A stretch of 64,000 bases of DNA from Lachnospiraceae bacterium (GTDB lineage: Bacteria; Bacillota; Clostridia; Lachnospirales; Lachnospiraceae), in NCBI GenBank assembly GCA_910574885.1, contig CAJTDD010000003.1, positions 124,001 to 188,000 of the forward strand, given 5' to 3'. Positions 1 through 9,225 of this stretch are shown here, piece by piece. The position numbers and the translations under genes were made by a program. The notes beneath the pieces were generated by a model. The model did not search any database and was not told where the DNA came from. It saw only the letters and a program-made list of their open reading frames with translations. Within the stretch, counting starts at the first letter, position 1, and each line of letters begins with the position of its first letter.

Positions 1-1
1 G

Positions 2-580
2 AACAATGTAGCGGCGGCAGAGAAGGCAGCACAGGAGCAGAATAAGGATGCGGTGAATGCCGTAGATAAGAAGAATACGCAAGCTAACACAGACCGTGTA
101 GAATTTAGCAAGGACACGAAAGTAACGAACAAGATGAGCGATTCCGAGAGGGCTTCACTGGTGCAGAGCTTGAAGGCTGATCTGGATAACCAGATGGCAC
201 GCTTCACAAACATGATGACTCAGATGTTCCAGAAACAGGGAATTACCGGCATGAGTGCGAATGGCGACGACATGTGGAGAAGGATTGCCAGCGGCAACTT
301 CACGGTAGACGCACAGACGAAGGCAGAGGCTCAGCAGGCGATTTCCGAAGACGGATACTGGGGCGTAAAGCAGACTTCACAGAGAATCTTTGATTTTGCT
401 TATGCACTTGCAGGAGACGATTCGGAGAAGATGAAGGAGATGCAGGCAGCAGTAGAGAAGGGCTTTGAGCAGGCGACCAAGTCATGGGGCAAGGCTCTGC
501 CGTCTATTTCTCAGGAGACTCACAGCGCAATCGGCGATCTGTTCGACAGCTACTACGAGAAGGCCGGAGTTTCCAAATAA
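2..580 (+). CDS. Hypothetical helical protein, 5' end cut by window edge
   Basis: The frame is open from base 2 to the TAA at 578-580, so the gene enters from the left and at least 192 residues are visible. The first in-frame initiator-like codon inside the window is a GTG at 53, but the open upstream frame (NNVAAAEKAAQEQNKDA) argues the true start lies outside. The visible part is polar, Gln/Lys/Ala-rich and mostly helical, with no membrane segment. I recognise no domain. It ends at a good intrinsic terminator (611-643), so it is the last gene of its transcript. Overall style resembles the unknown protein at 61779-62489, but I see no clear homology. Confidence 0.8.
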   Translation, partial: NNVAAAEKAAQEQNKDAVNAVDKKNTQANTDRVEFSKDTKVTNKMSDSERASLVQSLKADLDNQMARFTNMMTQMFQKQGITGMSANGDDMWRRIASGNFTVDAQTKAEAQQAISEDGYWGVKQTSQRIFDFAYALAGDDSEKMKEMQAAVEKGFEQATKSWGKALPSISQETHSAIGDLFDSYYEKAGVSK

Positions 581-610
581 GAAGATTGGGTTGGAATATT
601 GCGAAGACAC

Positions 611-643
611 AAGGGAGCGGGAAGAAGATACCGTTCCCTTTTT
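611..643 (+). terminator. Intrinsic terminator after the first gene
   Basis: AAGGGAGCGG at 611-620 pairs with CCGTTCCCTT at 631-640 around a 10-base loop. A T-run at 639-643 follows. Confidence 0.8.
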
Positions 644-771
644 CCGTATTTGCGTTAATTTGAAAAAATATCGGATGAGAGGTTAAAACATCTGTGTTTG
701 CGCCGATATGTATTATAAGAGAATCCGTATCAGAGTTGTTTTAAAGAAGCAGCAGCAGAGGGGGATAGGTC

Positions 772-2427
772 ATGCCAAGGGTCAAAGAAGCGGGCGGGGA
801 TTTGAGCCTGCCGACGGCTGCGTCTGTGGCAGCAGAGAATAGGATGGCGAAAAAGATTGCACAGATGGAGGCTGGGCAAGTCTTGATTACCGAAGCTGCC
901 AGACACGCGGCGGAGGCGAAGGAGAATCTGGAGAAGGAGCGTGCCGACAGAAAAGCGCAGCAGGAAGAGGACAATGGCAGAAACCGTACGGAAGAGAAAC
1001 GGGATACACCGGAACTTTCCAAGCAGAGCAAGTGGTTTGGAATCGAGGGGAAGCTTCTGGAGGAAGCTGATGTCAAGTGGACTCTTGAGATGGAACAGGA
1101 AATATGGGAGGCGTTTCTTGCATGGATGCCCTCAGGTGACACCCAGCTTTCGGCGCAGCTTAACGAATTATCCAAGCTCTATCTTGCACTTTTGGAGGCA
1201 ATCCTGACACATACATTGGGAGAGGAGCAGGCCGTTCAGATGGAACGGCTGAATGAAGTCCTGTCTCAGAAGTTGAACCTTTTACTGGAGGAAGATCTGA
1301 ATGAGCTTCTGGAACTGTTGGAGAAATCCGGACAAAGAGAGGCAGTTAAGGTCGTTAAATCCAGCGTATATAAGCAGACGACGGGCGAGTCGATTTCTCC
1401 TGGGGCTGCGGACAGATTTTATACACGGGGCACCATGAAGACTGGGGGGAACACCCGATTTTTCATGCCGGAAACACAGATGCAGGAAGCACGGGGCGGC
1501 AGGGGCAAGAAAGGTATGTATACCGCTTCTGTTACGAATGCATCTTCCGGGAATCTGTCCGCATCATCTGAGGAGGAAGGAAGAATCTACAGTGTGACGA
1601 AGGGCAGGAATGTCCGAATCAGTCAGGAGTATGATACCAGGAGCCGTTCCGGAGAGCAGCAGATCAGCCAGAGAAACCAGGCCATAAGCAAAGCCGGAAA
1701 AGAGGCTTCCAAAACACCGGGCATCACGGTGGGGAGGGCGGCAGTGACCGGAAAAGAACTGGAAAGGGCGAACAGCTTTGCCGCACATATGGGCGGGAGC
1801 GGAAATCTGCTCAAGAATCCGGGTATCAGCGCCAAGAACGAAGAGGTGACGGGGCTGATTGCGGCGCTTACGTCTATCAAAGGACAGGTATATGCAGAGA
1901 GTTCCGGGAAGAACAGCGCATTGAAGGTTCCGGTCAAGAGCGCTATTAACCAGATGGTAGACTATTATCTTGCCCAGAAGGGCGTCTATAAGGTATACCA
2001 TTACACGACGAATATTTACGAGAAGACGAAAAGTCCCCAGAAAGCAGCGGAAGAGGGGCTTCAATATGCATATAAGATATTCATAGAGAAAAAAGGGGAT
2101 TCCGTATACCGGCAGCAGGAGGCGTATTCCGAGCGGGCGGGGTTCTTCCAGATGTTTCTGAAAAACCAGAATATACAGGCAGATCTGATCAGAGGGATGA
2201 AACTCTTAGAAGGGAACTGGCGGGAATTCCTGAAATCTATCGGAGAGAGCGATAAGAAAGGGATTGCGTTTACCATGCAGAAGCATAGTCCTTGGGCGAT
2301 GTTGATGGAACCGGAGGAACTGAGGAAAGACGGGAAGAAGGGCAAGGAAAAAATCATTCTGGCGGAGGCGGCCTGTGTGGCGGTTATGGTCGTCGTATAT
2401 CTTTGTTACCGGCTGTTTTTCGGGTAG
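772..2427 (+). CDS. Hypothetical protein with C-terminal membrane anchor
   Basis: 551 residues, ATG at 772 preceded by a G-rich Shine-Dalgarno (GAGGGGG). No signal peptide and no recognised domain. Residues about 40-85 are highly charged and likely coiled coil. About 95-190 are Leu/Glu-rich helices. About 200-330 are low-complexity Ser/Gly/Arg-rich. About 360-515 are again helical with many Tyr and Lys. The only hydrophobic segment is at the extreme C-terminus (about 527-549, containing AACVAVMVVVYLCY), so the protein looks tail-anchored with its bulk in the cytoplasm. The next gene follows after 67 bases in the same orientation. Function unknown. Confidence 0.75.
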   Translation: MPRVKEAGGDLSLPTAASVAAENRMAKKIAQMEAGQVLITEAARHAAEAKENLEKERADRKAQQEEDNGRNRTEEKRDTPELSKQSKWFGIEGKLLEEADVKWTLEMEQEIWEAFLAWMPSGDTQLSAQLNELSKLYLALLEAILTHTLGEEQAVQMERLNEVLSQKLNLLLEEDLNELLELLEKSGQREAVKVVKSSVYKQTTGESISPGAADRFYTRGTMKTGGNTRFFMPETQMQEARGGRGKKGMYTASVTNASSGNLSASSEEEGRIYSVTKGRNVRISQEYDTRSRSGEQQISQRNQAISKAGKEASKTPGITVGRAAVTGKELERANSFAAHMGGSGNLLKNPGISAKNEEVTGLIAALTSIKGQVYAESSGKNSALKVPVKSAINQMVDYYLAQKGVYKVYHYTTNIYEKTKSPQKAAEEGLQYAYKIFIEKKGDSVYRQQEAYSERAGFFQMFLKNQNIQADLIRGMKLLEGNWREFLKSIGESDKKGIAFTMQKHSPWAMLMEPEELRKDGKKGKEKIILAEAACVAVMVVVYLCYRLFFG

Positions 2428-2494
2428 CGATATAGTGGCTGGTTTATGGCAATACTGAGTTAGAGAGAATAAGAAGCAGGAGAGACAAAAATAA

Positions 2495-2827
2495 ATGGAG
2501 CGAGAAAATTTAAAAATTTTTGAAGAATTCCGTTCACATGCAAAGCCAGAGATGCTAGAGGATATCCGTTTATTTCTTGGAGTGGAAGACGGAGTGGGCG
2601 AATGCCGCGTCGAGACGGATGACAGCCAGAAGATTTATGTGAACATTGTATTGGAAAAATTTTCCTATCTATTAGCAAAAAACATTTTTTTACATCTTTC
2701 AGAGTTCATGCGGCACAGCTATTTTAACGTCTATGCCTGTGAAGAAATGGAAGAGCGGGTATGCTATCATTTCATCACAGGCCTGAGCGGAAAAGACGGC
2801 GTTAAGATGGAAGTCGCATTTCACTAA
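2495..2827 (+). CDS. Hypothetical small soluble protein
   Basis: 110 residues, ATG at 2495 with AGGAGAG about 10 bases upstream. Acidic, mixed alpha/beta, with two Cys and no membrane segment or signal peptide. I recognise no family. It follows the tail-anchored protein and may be co-transcribed with it. It converges with the DUF885 gene on the other strand, only 14 bases away. Confidence 0.7.
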   Translation: MERENLKIFEEFRSHAKPEMLEDIRLFLGVEDGVGECRVETDDSQKIYVNIVLEKFSYLLAKNIFLHLSEFMRHSYFNVYACEEMEERVCYHFITGLSGKDGVKMEVAFH

Positions 2828-2841
2828 TGGCACATTCCCCG

Positions 2842-4584
2842 CTACCTCTTCAACCCGTATTCCCGCACTAATTCAAACGGCGCCGGTCCCACATCAAGTA
2901 CTGCCTTATGGAATTTCTCCTGAGAAAAATCATCTTCCCACGCCTCAAGCGCTTCTTTTTTCATCTCAAGAAATTCCACATAGCCAATATAATATTTCAG
3001 ATAATTCGCCGGATCGGCAATGATCAAATCATAAATCTTTTCTATCGTATCCGTATCGGTGATTCCATAGCTCCGAAAGAAAGACACCGCGTCCAGAAGC
3101 GTCCATCCTTCATAGTGGATTCCCATATCGGCAAGGGCATAAAGCCCCAGAATCACAGAAGTGTTTTTCTGCATCAGCGTTGCCTGTTCCTTAGAAACAG
3201 GGGCGTAGTAATAACTCATCATCTCACTGTAGGTCGCCCAGCCTTCTACATAACCGCCGTAGTTCAATAGAGTCCGGATGGGATCTGGGTTCCGGCTGGC
3301 GTAGTAGGTTGTCTGGTATAGATGTCCGGGATACCCCTCATGGGCGAGAGTCGTAAAGAGCGACAGGTCATCCGGCAAATGTCCCTGATTGATGTAAATC
3401 ACATTATCGGAGGAATTGTCAATCGCAGGTATCATGTAAAAAGCCGGGCTTAAATATTCTTCCATGGATTTTTGGACATATTTGATTTCTGTGTTGACTT
3501 TTGGCGGTTTTGGAAAATTGTCCGCTAATTTTTCTTCCAAGTCCGCCAGGATTGACGCCGGGTCAGGGTTTTCTAAGAGCGTTCCCTGTGTCTTGAACAG
3601 GTCGGAGGAAACCGAAGCCCCTTCTGCGGTGGGAGAAAGAATTTTCTGCATATCCGTAAGGTCTGTGAACATCTGTCCTTGAGTCAACCGCTGCAATTCC
3701 GGGATAGTCCTTGAGGAACCGGTCTCGGAGGCGACAGTCAGTTCATAGTATTTTCTGCCGTCGGGCAGATGGCAGAGTCCGTTGTTATTCTTTCCGGTTT
3801 CCCGTAATGCAGTAAGTCCGTCTTTTAGCTCAGCATAAGCCGGAAAAATGTAATTTTTGATATGTTCGGAGTTGGCTTCTATGTAGGCGTTCTTCGTTTC
3901 ATCTGGCAGTTCTACAGCGGCGAGCCGTTCTGCAAAGGAGGAATAGAGATAGTTCTGCTCCCCCATATCGATGAAAGACTGGCACTCCGCTATGATGGCG
4001 TCGGCAGAGTAAGATGCCATGAACAGACCGGATTCAGACTTTGCCTGTTCAAATTCCAGAATCGAGTGAAAATACTCCGGGGCCTTGGTCAGCAGTTCCA
4101 GATAGGTATCGATATCGGACTGCCCGTAGAACTGATATTCCGACAGCAGTACGGGAAGCTGTGCCTGTGTCCCGGTCATGGGCGCCAAAGGTTCTTCGTA
4201 GAGTGCGTAAGGGGCAAGCGCATGGGCGGAGGACATATAATTTTCAAGAATATCGTAGGTCAGCTTATTTTTTTTCGATAGACGGTTTCGGTCAAATGAG
4301 TGAAGTACGGCAATTGCGTTTTCCGCAGAGGCGCAAATCGCCGCGGTGTCTGTGGTGCAATACCCGAAAGTCACGGGTGCATGGTCAATCCCATAGGCTT
4401 TAGGGTTCTTTAAGGTATAATGTAAAGAAATCGTGCTTCCTGCTACTTCCTGGCAGAAAAGCTCTTTCGTGTAGGTTTCAAACCGCTGGTTTTCATTTCC
4501 GCTAAAATGACGGAATAAAAAGACAGACACAATGAGAGCCGCCAGAAACAGGGAGGCAATGATTACAGAGCGTTTTTTTGACAT
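2842..4584 (-). CDS. DUF885 family (M32-like metallopeptidase-type) membrane-anchored protein
   Basis: 580 residues. The ATG at 4584 is chosen over an in-frame one at 4635 because GGAAGG sits just upstream and the protein then begins MSKKRSVIIASLFLAAL, a typical signal/anchor segment (residues 7-23). The catalytic-type motif HEGYPGH is encoded near 3323-3352, and a downstream EGWATYSE supplies the likely third metal-ligand Glu, as in the DUF885 family. The bulk should lie outside the membrane. Length fits the family. A zinc peptidase role is inferred from the family; the substrate is unknown. Confidence 0.85.
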   Translation of the reverse strand: MSKKRSVIIASLFLAALIVSVFLFRHFSGNENQRFETYTKELFCQEVAGSTISLHYTLKNPKAYGIDHAPVTFGYCTTDTAAICASAENAIAVLHSFDRNRLSKKNKLTYDILENYMSSAHALAPYALYEEPLAPMTGTQAQLPVLLSEYQFYGQSDIDTYLELLTKAPEYFHSILEFEQAKSESGLFMASYSADAIIAECQSFIDMGEQNYLYSSFAERLAAVELPDETKNAYIEANSEHIKNYIFPAYAELKDGLTALRETGKNNNGLCHLPDGRKYYELTVASETGSSRTIPELQRLTQGQMFTDLTDMQKILSPTAEGASVSSDLFKTQGTLLENPDPASILADLEEKLADNFPKPPKVNTEIKYVQKSMEEYLSPAFYMIPAIDNSSDNVIYINQGHLPDDLSLFTTLAHEGYPGHLYQTTYYASRNPDPIRTLLNYGGYVEGWATYSEMMSYYYAPVSKEQATLMQKNTSVILGLYALADMGIHYEGWTLLDAVSFFRSYGITDTDTIEKIYDLIIADPANYLKYYIGYVEFLEMKKEALEAWEDDFSQEKFHKAVLDVGPAPFELVREYGLKR

Positions 4585-4670
4585 AAGGAACCTTCCATGT
4601 TTTTTATATGTATATGCAGCAAATGTGAAAGACATGCAGGATTTTTGGACAAACCTAGTACTAGTGCTGC

Positions 4671-4699
4671 TTGTAAACCAGAAAAAATTTTTTTATAAT
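4671..4699 (+). promoter_or_regulatory. Promoter of the Uma2-type gene
   Basis: TTGTAA at 4671-4676 and TATAAT at 4694-4699 with a 17-base spacer. A perfect palindrome CTAGTACTAG at 4655-4664 lies just upstream, between the divergent DUF885 and Uma2 genes, and could be an operator. Confidence 0.65.
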
Positions 4700-4757
4700 A
4701 GAGGTGTAATGGAGTTCCAGCTTTATTCTGGGCGTATTTTTTAGAAAGGACGGCTGC

Positions 4758-5528
4758 ATGAATATAACGTTAATGGAATATTACCGGGAATTAAAGGGCT
4801 ATACATATGAGAAAATTTCGGAGTTGACAGGCATTCCGATGGAAACGATACGGAAGATGTTTAGCGGTGAGATGGAAACTCTGGATTCTGAAACCTTACA
4901 GGCGTTGGAGGAGGCGCTGAAGCCGAAACAGTATGGGAATGAGGTAAGGGAAACAAGTGTATATCAGGTAGAAAAGAAAGGCTATACGTTGGAGGATTAT
5001 TATGCGCTGCCAGACGAGCAGAGGGTGGAACTGATAGACGGAAAGTTCTACGATATGGCAGCGCCGACGACCGGGCATCAGGACGTGATTTTTCGGGTTT
5101 CCAGACAGATTGCAGATTATATCGATCATCAAAAAGGAAAATGCAGTGTATGGATTGCACCGGTAGACGTGTGCCTTGACAGAGATGACAAGACGATGGT
5201 ACAGCCGGATATATTGATTGTCTGCGCCAGAGATAAGATTACGAAAAGGTGTATTATGGGCGCGCCGGATTTCGTTATGGAGATTCTGTCAGAATCGACC
5301 CGGAAGAAAGATATGTGTCTGAAACTTCACAAGTATGAGGCGGCTGGCGTAAGGGAATATTGGATGGTGGATATAGAAAGGCGTATTGTGATTGCATATT
5401 TCTTTGAAAATGACGATTTCCCAACGATATACGGCATGGGAGAGAAGGTTCCGGTGGGGATTTTTGGCGGCGGATTACAGATTGATTTTAGAATTATAGA
5501 AAAGGCTTTGGCGGATATTGGGCAATAA
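4758..5528 (+). CDS. Uma2-type restriction-endonuclease-fold protein with N-terminal HTH
   Basis: 256 residues, ATG at 4758 after AGAAAGGA. Residues 1-52 look like a compact helix-turn-helix (EKISELTGIPMETIRKM). Residues about 75-250 match the Uma2 (DUF820) family: LIDGKFYDM, a D/E-rich core with VQPDILIV, and EILSEST followed by a Lys-rich helix and GVREYWMVD, the PD-(D/E)XK-like nuclease core. Uma2 proteins are widespread and mostly uncharacterised. The HTH fusion suggests a DNA-binding role or autoregulation, which is inference. Monocistronic, with its own promoter at 4671-4699. Confidence 0.85.
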   Translation: MNITLMEYYRELKGYTYEKISELTGIPMETIRKMFSGEMETLDSETLQALEEALKPKQYGNEVRETSVYQVEKKGYTLEDYYALPDEQRVELIDGKFYDMAAPTTGHQDVIFRVSRQIADYIDHQKGKCSVWIAPVDVCLDRDDKTMVQPDILIVCARDKITKRCIMGAPDFVMEILSESTRKKDMCLKLHKYEAAGVREYWMVDIERRIVIAYFFENDDFPTIYGMGEKVPVGIFGGGLQIDFRIIEKALADIGQ

Positions 5529-5574
5529 ATTAAAAACCGTACTTGACAAGCTAAGCCGGAGTGTGATAGGATTT

Positions 5575-6020
5575 TGAACATAATTAATGAAAGAAAAAGC
5601 GATGAGGAAGAGAGTAAGCTTTTTGAAATCTTACAGAGAATTCCCGGAGAACTGCAAAAGACGGCGAGAATCGTTTTGGCAGTTTGGAACTATGGTTCAA
5701 ATGCGGCAGTGATTGGAGCATGGGGATGCTGAGAGGGATAGAGGGAGAATGGCTGAAGATGGCTTCTGAGCAGCGCACCGACTATGGGATATCTGTGTAG
5801 GACAGTAAAGGAATTCTGGAAATTTCGGAACTGTCTGAGTATCGTCCGATATAGGCTGCGATGGGTTCGCCCGTTATAGCGTAAGAGTGTTGCCGGGTAT
5901 TGCAATGGCTGCACTTAGCGAGGTTCTGTCTGTGAGGGCAGGGCGAAATAGAAGTGGTAACACGGTAAGATTCCGTCTTCTTGGTATATTTGACAATATA
6001 CTCGGGAGGACGGTTTTTTT
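5575..6020 (+). promoter_or_regulatory. T-box leader controlling metG
   Basis: The 560-base gap before metG holds a T-box-like leader. A GATGAGGAAGAGAGTAAG segment near 5599 resembles the Stem I purine-rich start. AGAAGTGGTAACACGG at about 5950-5965 is a T-box core variant. It is followed by a terminator: CCGTC at 5973-5977 pairs with GACGG at 6009-6013, then seven T (6014-6020). The downstream gene implies tRNA-Met sensing, with uncharged tRNA favouring antitermination. I could not fix the specifier triplet by eye. The leader is rather long (about 445 bases). Confidence 0.8.
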
Positions 6021-6030
6021 ATGATTGTAT

Positions 6031-6069
6031 GCCTTGTCGGGGCGGGCGGACTAACGTCCGACAAAGTTT
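6031..6069 (+). repeat. Degenerate copy of the dispersed palindromic element
   Basis: GGGGCGGGCGGACTAACGTC followed by CGACAAAG resembles the right half of the element found at 43542, 49595 and 56277. CCTTGTCGG at the left pairs with CCGACAAAG at the right, forming a hairpin between the T-box terminator and the metG ribosome-binding site. Confidence 0.55.
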
Positions 6070-6089
6070 AGAGAAAGGAGAGAAAGAAA

Positions 6090-8036
6090 ATGAGTGAAAG
6101 ACCAAAGTATTATATGACGACGGCGATTGCCTATACGTCAGGAAAACCCCATATCGGGAACACCTATGAGATTGTCCTTGCGGACGCGATTGCGAGGTAC
6201 AAAAGGAGCAAAGGATACGACGTATTTTTCCAGACCGGGACAGACGAACACGGTCAGAAAATCGAGTTGAAAGCAGAGGAGGCGGGGATTACGCCCAAGG
6301 AATATGTGGATCGCGTGGCAGGGGAAATCCGCAGGATCTGGGATTTAATGAATACCTCCTATGACAAATTTATCCGCACGACAGACGAGGAGCATGAGAA
6401 GCAGGTTCAGAAGATTTTCAAGAAATTGTATGACAAAGGGGATATTTACAAGGGGCACTATGAAGGAATGTACTGTACGCCTTGTGAGTCTTTCTTTACG
6501 GAATCCCAGCTTGTGGACGGCAAATGCCCGGACTGTGGGCGTGAAGTCCAGCCTGCGAAGGAAGAGGCATATTTCTTCAAGATGAGCAAATACGCGGATC
6601 GGCTGATTGAGCATATCAATACCCATCCGGAATTCATCCAGCCGGTATCTCGGAAAAATGAGATGATGAATAATTTCCTGCTTCCGGGACTGCAAGATTT
6701 GTGTGTATCCAGAACTTCGTTTACATGGGGCATCCCTGTGGACTTTGACCCGAAGCATGTGGTCTATGTGTGGCTGGATGCGCTCACGAACTATATTACA
6801 GGAATTGGTTATGACTGCGGCGGAGAGGGTACGGAGCAGTTCCGGAAGGATTGGCCGGCAGATTTGCATCTGATTGGGAAGGATATCATCCGGTTCCATA
6901 CCATTTACTGGCCGATTTTCCTGATGGCGCTGGATTTGCCGCTGCCTAAGCAGATTTTCGGGCATCCGTGGCTTTTGCAGGGAGACGGCAAGATGAGCAA
7001 GTCCAAGGGAAATGTGCTGTATGCGGACGAGCTGGTGGATTTCTTTGGGGTGGATGCCGTGCGTTATTTTGTGCTTCATGAGATGCCGTTCGACAATGAC
7101 GGTGTGATTACGTGGGAGCTGATGGTGGAGCGTATGAATTCCGACCTTGCGAATACGCTGGGAAATCTGGTGAACCGCACGGTTTCTATGACCAATAAGT
7201 ATTTTGGCGGCACGGTGACGGATAAGGGTGTGGCGGCGACGGAGGAAGACACAGCCGTGGATGCAGATTTGAAAGCGGTGACGGAGAATACGCCTAAGGC
7301 TGTGGATGCGAAAATGGAGAATCTGCGGGTTGCAGATGCGATTACGGAGATATTTAATCTGTTCAAGCGGTGCAATAAATATATTGACGAGACGATGCCG
7401 TGGGCGCTGGCAAAGGATGAGGCGCAGAAAGAAAGGCTGGAGACGGTGCTTTATAACCTGATTGAGAGCATCAAGGCAGGGGCGGTGATGATTGAGCCCT
7501 TTATGCCGGAAACCTCCGGAAAGATTCTTGGACAGTTGGGCGACGGTAAGGTGACGGAGAAGCCGGAGATTTTATTTGCCCGGTTGGATATCGAAGAGGT
7601 GATGAAGAAGGTGGAAGAGCTTCATCCGCCTGTGAAAGAGGAAGCTGGGAAGGATGGAGAGACAGCGGCTCAAAAGACAGAAGACGCTGTGATTGATATT
7701 GAGGCGAAGCCGGAGATTACATTCGAGGAGTTTGGGAAAATGCAGTTCCAGGTCGGCGAGATTATTGCCTGTGAGGAAGTGAAAAAGTCGAAGAAACTAT
7801 TGTGTTCCCAGGTGAAAGTAGGCAGCCAGGTGAAGCAGATTGTGTCAGGAATTAAGGCGCATTATAAGCCGGAGGATATGGTCGGGAAGAAGGTCATGGT
7901 TCTTGTGAACCTGAAACCGGCGAAGCTGGCTGGCGTGCTGTCTGAGGGGATGCTTCTGTGCGCTGAGGATGCGGATGGGAATCTTGCGCTTATGACGCCG
8001 GAGAAAGAGATGCCGGCGGGAGCGGAGATTTGCTGA
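6090..8036 (+). CDS. metG: Methionine-tRNA ligase
   Basis: 648 residues, ATG at 6090 after AGAAAGGAGAG. Charges tRNA-Met with methionine in the cytoplasm. The class I signatures are clear: PHIGNTY (HIGH) near residue 21 and KMSKSKGN near residue 300. The zinc knuckle has CTPC and CPDC pairs around residues 130-151. The anticodon-binding helical domain follows, then a charged linker, and the last roughly 105 residues (from EEFGKMQFQVGEI) form an EMAP/Trbp111-type tRNA-binding domain used for dimerisation. Length is normal for the two-domain bacterial form. Expression is controlled by the T-box upstream. Confidence 0.97.
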   Translation: MSERPKYYMTTAIAYTSGKPHIGNTYEIVLADAIARYKRSKGYDVFFQTGTDEHGQKIELKAEEAGITPKEYVDRVAGEIRRIWDLMNTSYDKFIRTTDEEHEKQVQKIFKKLYDKGDIYKGHYEGMYCTPCESFFTESQLVDGKCPDCGREVQPAKEEAYFFKMSKYADRLIEHINTHPEFIQPVSRKNEMMNNFLLPGLQDLCVSRTSFTWGIPVDFDPKHVVYVWLDALTNYITGIGYDCGGEGTEQFRKDWPADLHLIGKDIIRFHTIYWPIFLMALDLPLPKQIFGHPWLLQGDGKMSKSKGNVLYADELVDFFGVDAVRYFVLHEMPFDNDGVITWELMVERMNSDLANTLGNLVNRTVSMTNKYFGGTVTDKGVAATEEDTAVDADLKAVTENTPKAVDAKMENLRVADAITEIFNLFKRCNKYIDETMPWALAKDEAQKERLETVLYNLIESIKAGAVMIEPFMPETSGKILGQLGDGKVTEKPEILFARLDIEEVMKKVEELHPPVKEEAGKDGETAAQKTEDAVIDIEAKPEITFEEFGKMQFQVGEIIACEEVKKSKKLLCSQVKVGSQVKQIVSGIKAHYKPEDMVGKKVMVLVNLKPAKLAGVLSEGMLLCAEDADGNLALMTPEKEMPAGAEIC

Positions 8037-8134
8037 TCATTGGGGGAGCGTGAATGCTGAAAGGAACAGATAGTTGATGGAGCGTGAATGTTGAAAGAAG
8101 CAGATGGCTGATGAAGTGTAAACGCTGAAAAAAG
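8024..8134 (+). repeat. 34-bp degenerate tandem repeat starting at the metG stop
   Basis: Two good copies at 8047-8080 and 8081-8114 (each starting AGCGTGAATG and carrying CAGAT..TGATG) plus a partial third at 8115-8134. The last bases of metG, including its TGA, resemble the end of the unit, so the 3' end of the gene appears to have been duplicated into the spacer before ddh. Confidence 0.6.
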
Positions 8135-8152
8135 AAAGAGGGATGTCGCATT

Positions 8153-9139
8153 ATGGAGAAAATTAGAATTGGAATCGTCGGATATGGAAATATCGGCAGG
8201 GGTGTGGAGCTTGCCATTGCCCGCAATGAAGATATGGAATTGAAAGCCGTGTTCACGAGACGGGAGCCGGCTTCTGTGAAAATATACACGGAGGGAGCGG
8301 CGGTTCTGCATGTGGACGATATGCTGGCCATGAAGGACGAGATAGACGTCATGGTGCTTTGCGGTGGTTCTGCAACGGATCTGCCAGTGATGGGGCCGCA
8401 GATTGCGGCGAATTTTAATACGATTGACAGTTTTGATACCCATGCCAGAATTCCGGAGTATTTTGGCAATGTGGACAAGGCGGCGAAAGAGGGCGGAAAG
8501 GTTGGGATTATTTCGGTGGGATGGGACCCGGGAATGTTCTCGCTGAACCGTCTGTATACGGAAGCGATTCTGCCTCAGGGGAGCACGTATACGTTCTGGG
8601 GAAAAGGCGTGAGCCAGGGGCATTCTGATGCAATCCGCCGGGTGGATGGCGTGAAGAACGGCATTCAGTATACGGTGCCGATTGATGCGGCCGTGGAGCG
8701 GGTAAGGAGCGGAAGTGAGCCGGAACTGACCACGCGGGAGAAGCACCTCAGGGAATGTTATGTGGTTCCGGAAGAAGGCGCCGATTTGCAGGCGATTGAG
8801 AATGAGATTAAGACGATGCCTAATTATTTTGACGAGTATGACACAACGGTATCATTTATTACGGAGGAAGAATTGAAGGCGCAGCACAGTAAGATGCCTC
8901 ACGGTGGGTTTGTAATCCGCAGCGGTGAGACTGGGGAAGAGGGAAACAGGCATGTTATCGAGTATTCCTTGAAGCTTGATTCTAATCCGGAATTTACGGC
9001 TAGCGTGCTGATATGTTATGCAAGGGCGGCGTACCGCCTGGCAAAGGCAGGAGAGTGCGGGGCAAGGACGGTGTTTGATATTGCTCCTGGGCTTTTGTCT
9101 GTGAAGACGGCAGAAGAGCTGCGGGCAGAACTTTTGTAA
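8153..9139 (+). CDS. ddh: meso-diaminopimelate D-dehydrogenase
   Basis: 328 residues. The ATG at 8153 is the only workable start; an ATG at 8141 is in another frame and stops within seven codons. The N-terminal Rossmann motif GIVGYGNIGRGVE binds NADP. The body contains VGWDPGMFSLNR and GKGVSQGHSDAIRRVDGV, characteristic of the family. It reductively aminates tetrahydrodipicolinate to meso-DAP, the single-enzyme route to lysine and peptidoglycan precursors. Length matches the family. It follows metG after a repeat-filled spacer of 116 bases and ends at a strong hairpin (9180-9203). Confidence 0.95.
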   Translation: MEKIRIGIVGYGNIGRGVELAIARNEDMELKAVFTRREPASVKIYTEGAAVLHVDDMLAMKDEIDVMVLCGGSATDLPVMGPQIAANFNTIDSFDTHARIPEYFGNVDKAAKEGGKVGIISVGWDPGMFSLNRLYTEAILPQGSTYTFWGKGVSQGHSDAIRRVDGVKNGIQYTVPIDAAVERVRSGSEPELTTREKHLRECYVVPEEGADLQAIENEIKTMPNYFDEYDTTVSFITEEELKAQHSKMPHGGFVIRSGETGEEGNRHVIEYSLKLDSNPEFTASVLICYARAAYRLAKAGECGARTVFDIAPGLLSVKTAEELRAELL

Positions 9140-9179
9140 GAAGGTTGGTCACAAGGTTTGCAGACAGGTAAATACGGAA

Positions 9180-9203
9180 GGGGATGCCGTTTTCGGCATC
9201 CCC
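9180..9203. terminator. Bidirectional terminator between ddh and tatD
   Basis: GGGGATGCCG at 9180-9189 pairs perfectly with CGGCATCCCC at 9194-9203 around a TTTT loop. It lies between convergent genes. The T-runs are weak on both sides. Confidence 0.75.
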
Positions 9204-9225
9204 TTATCTTATCCCCAATATGCTT

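Noticed and set aside
6345-7079. Open frame of 244 codons on the minus strand inside metG
   Set aside because: Antisense to a certain housekeeping gene, with no ribosome-binding site and a His/Arg/Leu-rich composition typical of antisense frames.
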